Part shown: positions 41,780 to 45,836 of the stretch, in pieces | Layout: every line of letters starts with the position of its first letter | How positions within the stretch are numbered: the stretch's first letter is position 1 | Assembly: GCA_903912925.1 (NCBI GenBank) | Contig: CAIWJG010000040.1 | Coordinates: 1-45,836, forward strand | Direction of reading: 5' to 3' | Length of the DNA: 45,836 bases | Origin: an uncultured Verrucomicrobia subdivision 3 bacterium | GTDB lineage: Bacteria; Verrucomicrobiota; Verrucomicrobiia; Limisphaerales; UBA8199 | The notes under the pieces: model-generated | The model's input: the letters and a program-made list of their open reading frames with translations, nothing else | What the model was told of the DNA's origin: nothing | The model's database searches: none | Position numbers and translations under genes: made by a program

Positions 41780-43117
41780 TTAGCTCTTGGCCTTGGGAGT
41801 TCGGCCTTCGGCTTTCGCCTTGCCTTCGGGTTTCGGACCTCGGCCTTCGGGTTTGCCCCCGGCGTCAGCCAACCTGACGCGCGACCCCTGTTGCAGCTTG
41901 AACTGCCCCTCGACTACCACCCGCTCGCCGGGCTGCAGACCAGCCTCGATAATCGCATCCCCTTGGTCCACCTGAACCGCCAGAGTAGTGGCTACTTTGA
42001 CTGGGCGGACTTCCACCGTCTGGTCGTCCTTGATGACGAAGGCGAAGTCGCCTTCCGGGCCGCGCTGAATGACCACTTTCGGCACCACGATGGCACCCTT
42101 CTGAACGGTCAGCAGCAAGCGGGCGTTGACGAACTGGCCCGGCCAGAGCCGCAGATCGGTGTTGGGGAATGTCGCTTTGAGTTTGAACTGACGGGTGGAG
42201 GGATCAATTTGATTGTCAATCACGGCGAGCTTGCCTTCGCCCACGACATTCGTATCGCCTTGACTGAAGGCCAGGACGGCGAGGCTGGGGTCCGTCCCCT
42301 GGCACTGTTGCTGGATCGGGCCCAGGGCTTGTTCCGGCAGCAGGAAGACGACGGAGATCGGCTTGAGTTGGGTGATGACCACGATGCCCGTCAAATCGCT
42401 GGCGCGAACGATGTTGCCCTTGTCCACTAACCGGAGGCCGATGCGCCCGTCTATGGGGGAATTGATGGTCGTGTAGGCCAGCATGACTTTGGCGCTGTCA
42501 ATGGTCGCTTGGTCGGAGTTGACCGTGGCGATCAACTGGTCCACCAGTGCCTTCTGCGTGTCGTACTGCTGCTGGGTGACGCCTTCATTGGCCAGCATGT
42601 CGGCATAGCGCTTCAAGTCCACGCGCGCGTTGGCGATCAGCGCTTCGTCCTGGCCTTTCTTGGCCACGGCCTGCGCCAGTATTGCGTGGAACGGGTCGGG
42701 GTCAATTTGCGCCAGCAAGTCGCCCTCATGCACGTCCTGCCCCTCGGTGAAAGCAATCTTATCAATCTGCCCGTCCACCAGGGCGCGCACGGTGACGGTG
42801 TTGAACGCCTGCACGTTGCCGATGCCGGTCAGATAGATCGGCACATCCTTCTGGGCGACGGTGCCGGCGATGACCGGGACGGGCGGCAGCTCCATTGAGC
42901 GGGCTCCCGGGCCTTTCTTTTCCGCGCCCGCCGCACGCCCCCGCGCGAACCACACTGCCGCGCCCACCACCAACACGCCGAGCGCCAAGATGATCGTCAT
43001 TTTCCAGCCGGACGACTCGGTGGCCTCGATGCGGGCGGGGGCGGGCGGGGAAACGGGGCCAGGAGGTTGGCCGGAGCCTGCCGGGGAGGGGGAGTCAGGG
43101 TGTTGCTGTTTTGTCAT
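41780..43117 (-). CDS. RND periplasmic adaptor (MdtA-like) with repeat-encoded C-terminus
   Basis: This 445-residue membrane-fusion protein has an anchor helix (about 35-55), lipoyl-type and alpha-hairpin regions (VDGQIDKIAFTEGQDVHEGDLLAQIDPDPF; long helical part with GVTQQQYDTQKALVDQLIATVN) and the beta-barrel pattern YTTINSPIDGRIGLRLVDKGNIV. It links the pump to the outer-membrane factor. Start ATG at 43117 (MTKQQHPDSPSP). The last ~25 residues, GGKPEGRGPKPEGKAKAEGR, are encoded by CCGAA heptads (41798-41855), a repeat-derived tail not typical of the family. Confidence 0.93.
   Translation of the reverse strand: MTKQQHPDSPSPAGSGQPPGPVSPPAPARIEATESSGWKMTIILALGVLVVGAAVWFARGRAAGAEKKGPGARSMELPPVPVIAGTVAQKDVPIYLTGIGNVQAFNTVTVRALVDGQIDKIAFTEGQDVHEGDLLAQIDPDPFHAILAQAVAKKGQDEALIANARVDLKRYADMLANEGVTQQQYDTQKALVDQLIATVNSDQATIDSAKVMLAYTTINSPIDGRIGLRLVDKGNIVRASDLTGIVVITQLKPISVVFLLPEQALGPIQQQCQGTDPSLAVLAFSQGDTNVVGEGKLAVIDNQIDPSTRQFKLKATFPNTDLRLWPGQFVNARLLLTVQKGAIVVPKVVIQRGPEGDFAFVIKDDQTVEVRPVKVATTLAVQVDQGDAIIEAGLQPGERVVVEGQFKLQQGSRVRLADAGGKPEGRGPKPEGKAKAEGRTPKAKS
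41798..41855. repeat. CCGAA heptad array inside adaptor gene
   Basis: Heptads TTCGGCC, TTCGGCT, TTCGCCT, TTCGGGT, TTCGGAC, TTCGGGT lie within the adaptor's 3' coding end. Because the unit is 7 bp, each added unit would change the reading frame. Confidence 0.75.
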
Positions 43118-43172
43118 TTGATCTGCTTCGTTTAACTGGTGCGTGATTGGACTGGAATCGGGGCCCGCCCAT

Positions 43173-43577
43173 TCAAGGGGCGTCGGTCGCCGGGCCGAAC
43201 TTCTGGCGCAGGTGATCGCGCCGCACACGTTCCAACTCCTCGAAACTGGCCTTTTGCTCCGGTGTCAGCACCGTCAGCATTTGCTCGTGGAGGGCGGAGA
43301 CGTTGGCGAACACGTGGCTCGCCGTTTCCTGGCGGATGGTTTCCACTCGGCGCATCGCCTGGTCAATCATCGGATCGATCTTCTGCACCTGATCCGGAGT
43401 CAATGCAAGCTGGGACTGGAAACGGGCGCGGAGCCGTGCGCCGATCTCCGCCGGTGGCAGCGGCGCGACCGGCGTGCGCCGGGACACCTGCCACGCGACG
43501 AGCGCGCCGCTGGCGGCGCCCGCCAGGAAAATGGCCAGCACGTAGGTCGCGAGCTTGCGTTTGCCGAGGGAGGTCAT
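43173..43577 (-). CDS. LTxxQ-type periplasmic protein (Spy/CpxP-like)
   Basis: This 134-residue protein has an N-terminal helix (about 8-28, YVLAIFLAGAASGALVAW) and a helical periplasmic domain. It shows LTPDQVQKIDPMIDQ and VLTPEQKASFEEL, the two LTxxQ motifs of Spy/CpxP/ZraP proteins, which bind misfolded proteins or metals and tune envelope-stress responses. Start ATG at 43577 overlaps the stop of the upstream small gene (ATGA). Position between the sigma factor unit and efflux genes suggests a sensing role in controlling efflux. A frame starting at 43760 would lack this coupling and look unnatural. Confidence 0.85.
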   Translation of the reverse strand: MTSLGKRKLATYVLAIFLAGAASGALVAWQVSRRTPVAPLPPAEIGARLRARFQSQLALTPDQVQKIDPMIDQAMRRVETIRQETASHVFANVSALHEQMLTVLTPEQKASFEELERVRRDHLRQKFGPATDAP

Positions 43578-43870
43578 GGGTTGAGGCTCATTTGGATGTC
43601 GTAGTTGAGCAGGGCAGCTTCGTCGCCGGGCGCGCCGCCGCCGAGGTCGGCGAAGCTCCAGGCGGCGCACAACGCCAGCACCAGGCCCGCGCCGAGCGTC
43701 GCGCGGCGAAGAAACGCGAACAGAGAAACGGAGTCGTCGTTCACGCTCTCCGCGCGCCATTGGGCGAGGATGCGGGTTTCGAGGCCCAGCGGCGGCGCGA
43801 GTGAGGCCTTGGGGGCCGCCTTCGCGGCGGCGTCAAGCAGGCGTCGGAATGTGTCGTCGGTTGATTTCAT
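43574..43870 (-). CDS. Small single-helix membrane protein, possible anti-sigma factor
   Basis: This 98-residue protein has a charged N-terminal part (1-60) and one transmembrane helix (about 55-75, FLRRATLGAGLVLALCAAW), then a short outer tail. No zinc-binding anti-sigma motif (HxxxCxxC) is visible. It follows the ECF sigma gene after 30 bases and overlaps the LTxxQ gene by four bases, so a membrane anti-sigma or adaptor role is the natural hypothesis, based on position alone. Confidence 0.7.
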   Translation of the reverse strand: MKSTDDTFRRLLDAAAKAAPKASLAPPLGLETRILAQWRAESVNDDSVSLFAFLRRATLGAGLVLALCAAWSFADLGGGAPGDEAALLNYDIQMSLNP

Positions 43871-43900
43871 GTTTGCTGCTTTGCGAGATTGCGTTAGTTC

Positions 43901-44506
43901 CTAACCCTTCGTCTCCATCAGCGTCTCGAAATGCTTGCGCAGCTTCCGGCGCGCCCGGAAGGCGCGGATCTTGATGACTGGCACGTTCCAGCCGGTGATC
44001 TGTCGGACTTCGTTCACGGAACGGCCTTCGAGGTGCAACAGCGTCATCAGCAGCCGGTCCGTCGGGGCAAGCTGCGCCAGCAGTTTCTCGACGATCTCCC
44101 GCGAGGCCAGGTTCTGCGTCGGGTCCAACTCGGCCTGCCCGGCGGTCACCGCCTCCAGCGCCTGCGCCTGCTCCTCGCTTAGGTCGGCCCAGCGCAACTC
44201 CGGGCGCGCCTTTTCAGCCGCCAGTTGGTTCAGGCAGGTGTTGATGGCGATGCGCGAGACCCAGTGCTCCAGCGGCACCGCGCCGGAGAAGCTGTCCAGG
44301 CTCGCGAACACTTTCATAAATACAGTTTGCACTAAATCTTCAGCACTAGTGCGCCGGGGCAGGTGCGAACGCACCAGCCGCGCCACCAGCGGATACAGAT
44401 GCCGGAACAGCGCCCGCGCGGACTCTTCGTCCCGCAGGCGCACCCGCTTCACGCAGGCCGTCACATCGAATTCCGGTTCTGGCATGACACTCACAGACGC
44501 GAACAT
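43901..44506 (-). CDS. ECF-type sigma-70 family RNA polymerase factor
   Basis: This about 200-residue protein has region 2 (SARALFRHLYPLVARLVRSHL, then AEDLVQTVFMKVFASLDSFSG and PLEHWVSRIAINTCLNQ) and region 4 (LAPTDRLLMTLLHLEGRSVNEVRQITGWNVPVIKIRAFRARRKLRK, a helix-turn-helix). Region 3 is absent, the layout of ECF sigma factors, which respond to envelope stress or other signals. Starts at ATG 44506 or ATG 44485 are both possible. It is the first gene of the minus-strand set running to the RND pump genes, and is their probable regulator. Confidence 0.93.
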   Translation of the reverse strand: MFASVSVMPEPEFDVTACVKRVRLRDEESARALFRHLYPLVARLVRSHLPRRTSAEDLVQTVFMKVFASLDSFSGAVPLEHWVSRIAINTCLNQLAAEKARPELRWADLSEEQAQALEAVTAGQAELDPTQNLASREIVEKLLAQLAPTDRLLMTLLHLEGRSVNEVRQITGWNVPVIKIRAFRARRKLRKHFETLMETKG

Positions 44507-44595
44507 GCCATAATGATTTATGACCGGCTAGAACCGGATTGGTTACATCGGCAACTGGACGGCCTTCCAGAGCCGAAGGTGTGGCTGGCTGCCCA

Positions 44596-44665
44596 GCAAA
44601 GGGCGGGCAGGCGCTCCGAAGAACGCCTGCCCGCTTGAAACGCCGGCGAGACGCCGGCGCCACTA
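44596..44665. repeat. Hairpin-forming inverted repeat
   Basis: GCGGGCAGGCG (44603-44613) pairs perfectly with CGCCTGCCCGC (44624-44634), an 11-bp stem around a 10-base loop. A second CGCCGGCG pair follows (44641-44658). It lies between the unknown gene and the sigma-factor gene, with no T-run, so a terminator role is uncertain. Confidence 0.7.
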
Positions 44666-44675
44666 CGGGAGTGGA

Positions 44676-45344
44676 TCAGGTCGTAGCCGGGACGATGCCC
44701 CAGAAGGTTCGGGGCAGGCTTTCCCACCCATCCACCGCCTGGTTGACCTGGATGTACACCTTTTTGGCCACCGGCGGCACGCCAAAGCGCGCCGTGTAGA
44801 GGCTGGTGATGTCCGCTGAGCCCTGCACGGCGGCCGGGCACGTGCCCAGGAGCCGGTAGTCGCTACAGGTCTCGCGTCCCTGGCTGCGCGGCTCGGCGCC
44901 GCGGATGATGGTGGTCTCGCCCGGGCTCGTCGGGCAGGTGAGCTTGAGCGTGATCTCGCCAGCCGTGTTAGCGATGACCAGGTTCTGCGGCGCCAGGTCG
45001 GGGAACTGCGGTGACTCGGTCGGGGTGTCCACCTGTTCCTGGCCAAACCGGGCCAGGGTGCAGTTGATCTTGGTGAAGAGCAGGAAGCCGCTGAGGCTCC
45101 CACTCTGGTTGAGGCGGGGGTTGCTCCTGGCGCTCTTGGCCGCCACGATCCAGGCGACCCGTTGGGTCTCCGTCAGCGCCCGCCAGTGGGCGGCCACACG
45201 GCCCATGGTGTCGCGCACCGCCATCTGTGATGGTGTGCGCGGGTTGGTCACACGGCCCGCCGTCCGGCTGATCTGCCCGAACGGGCTATTCTGCGAGACG
45301 TTCAGCCCGCGTTTACCTGATTGAGGGATGTCTAGTATCTTCAT
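44676..45344 (-). CDS. Hypothetical protein, 222 aa
   Basis: Not recognised as a named family, though the start (MKILDIPQSGKRGL) and WRALTETQRVAWIVAAKSAR resemble a recurrent Verrucomicrobia group of unknown role; this is from memory. It has no signal peptide or helix that suggests the membrane. N-terminal half is basic and helical with several short conserved-looking motifs; the C-terminal half looks beta-rich (LVIANTAGEITLKLTCP, KVYIQVNQAV). It begins 108 bases before the upstream inverted repeat. No function proposed. Confidence 0.7.
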   Translation of the reverse strand: MKILDIPQSGKRGLNVSQNSPFGQISRTAGRVTNPRTPSQMAVRDTMGRVAAHWRALTETQRVAWIVAAKSARSNPRLNQSGSLSGFLLFTKINCTLARFGQEQVDTPTESPQFPDLAPQNLVIANTAGEITLKLTCPTSPGETTIIRGAEPRSQGRETCSDYRLLGTCPAAVQGSADITSLYTARFGVPPVAKKVYIQVNQAVDGWESLPRTFWGIVPATT

Positions 45345-45457
45345 AACTTACTTACTTTCTTTCTTTGTTTTGTTGTTGAAACGGCGCGCGTGGCCGGCAC
45401 AGCCAGCCAATTAGCACGCGCCAAAATTGTTTGCCCGGGAGGACAGTGAATCGGATT

Positions 45458-45614
45458 AACCACCGATGGACACAGATGCACACGGATGAAAACCACTCCG
45501 ACACACCTCTTCCCACGCCGACGAGCTTCTCACTGAGAAGTGACCAAGCCTCAGGTGAAACCAAAGCGGAGCTTGGCCTGCTGAATCTGTGTGCAGCGGT
45601 GTCCATCGGTGGTT
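45458..45614. repeat. 30-bp imperfect inverted repeat
   Basis: AACCACCGATGGACACAGAT at 45458 is complementary to 45584-45614, with a few mismatches. It flanks about 95 bases and its right arm ends just before the stop codon of the edge gene. Apparent frames here are repeat translation. Confidence 0.65.
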
Positions 45615-45836
45615 TCACTTTCTTGTGCGCTCGTCCACGCGGGCGAGGCCGACTTCGAGCGAGTTGATGCGGACGACCTGCCGCTCCAGGGCGGCCAGCA
45701 GCTCCCGGTGATTGGCGGCCAGCTCGTCCAGGATCGCCAGGTGAGTGGCGTTGATCTGCTCCCGGGTGGCGAGCATCTCCGCATAAAAGTCGGACCGGGT
45801 GACCAACTCCGGCTTGTGGGCCGGTTTGGGACTGAG
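45615..45836 (-). CDS. Hypothetical helical protein, partial at window edge
   Basis: The frame is open up to the last base of the window, so the start lies outside. The visible 73 residues end with a coiled-coil-like helix: REQINATHLAILDELAANHRELLAALERQVVRINSLEVGLARVDERTRK. Heptad hydrophobic positions (Leu/Ile) suggest a dimer-forming coiled coil. No domain is recognised. An internal TTG at 45806 should not be taken as the start. Confidence 0.55.
   Translation of the reverse strand, partial: LSPKPAHKPELVTRSDFYAEMLATREQINATHLAILDELAANHRELLAALERQVVRINSLEVGLARVDERTRK

Noticed and set aside
45352-45618. 88-codon minus-strand frame
   Set aside because: Translation of the imperfect inverted repeat at 45458-45614.

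Overview
The window is GC-rich, densely coded bacterial chromosome. It most resembles a free-living Verrucomicrobiota, probably Pedosphaerales/Limisphaerales, though no marker gene is present to prove this. The basis is twin-arginine Gfo/Idh/MocA oxidoreductases, a PQQ-type beta-propeller, a sugar isomerase, an exosortase, an exported ExbBD/TonB set, and intergenic DNA full of short repeats. No rRNA, tRNA, CRISPR array, transposase or phage gene was seen.

Layout. 1-2.9 kb: an RRM RNA-binding protein with a clear terminator, an unknown protein, a Sel1-repeat protein and a TIM-barrel sugar isomerase. 2.9-13.7 kb: metabolic and envelope genes (an unknown exported protein, a PQQ propeller, two Tat-exported Gfo/Idh/MocA proteins, a cardiolipin-synthase-type phospholipase D, a hotdog thioesterase, a lipoprotein MsrB, and an ABM monooxygenase followed by an iron-type alcohol dehydrogenase). 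13.98-25.34 kb: eight co-directional, mostly tightly packed genes: ABC-2 permease with an EF-hand, three SPFH/band-7 proteins (one with about 7 TM helices), a His-rich P1B-type ATPase, ABC ATPase, ABC permease, and a membrane-anchored helical protein. This is the best candidate in the window for an undescribed multi-component membrane system. 25.2-30.3 kb: signal peptidase I, a repeat-filled spacer, an exosortase with an EpsI-like C-terminal domain, and a translationally coupled TPR protein. 30.4-32.7 kb (minus strand): tonB-exbB-exbD. 33.3-44.5 kb (minus strand): ECF sigma factor, small membrane protein, LTxxQ (Spy/CpxP-like) protein, RND adaptor, two RND pumps and an outer-membrane factor. 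This looks like an envelope-stress-linked MdtABC/TolC-type efflux locus. 44.7-45.8 kb: one unknown protein and a gene cut by the window edge.

The spacers share a striking property. They hold at least five unrelated-looking tandem repeat families (CCGAARR, AAAGGCT, TTGGATG, GAAAGCA, GATGCGT/GAAACGT) that all have a 7-bp period and are often arranged as large inverted repeats. In three genes the repeats run into coding sequence: the signal peptidase C-terminus, the RND adaptor C-terminus, and the signal-peptide region of the outer-membrane factor. In the last case no normal start codon lies in frame nearby, and loss of one 7-bp unit would restore one. A repeat-like element also sits between partial duplications of the exbB start and, separately, of the outer-membrane-factor stop.

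All functions are inferred from reading motifs by eye; no database search was run.
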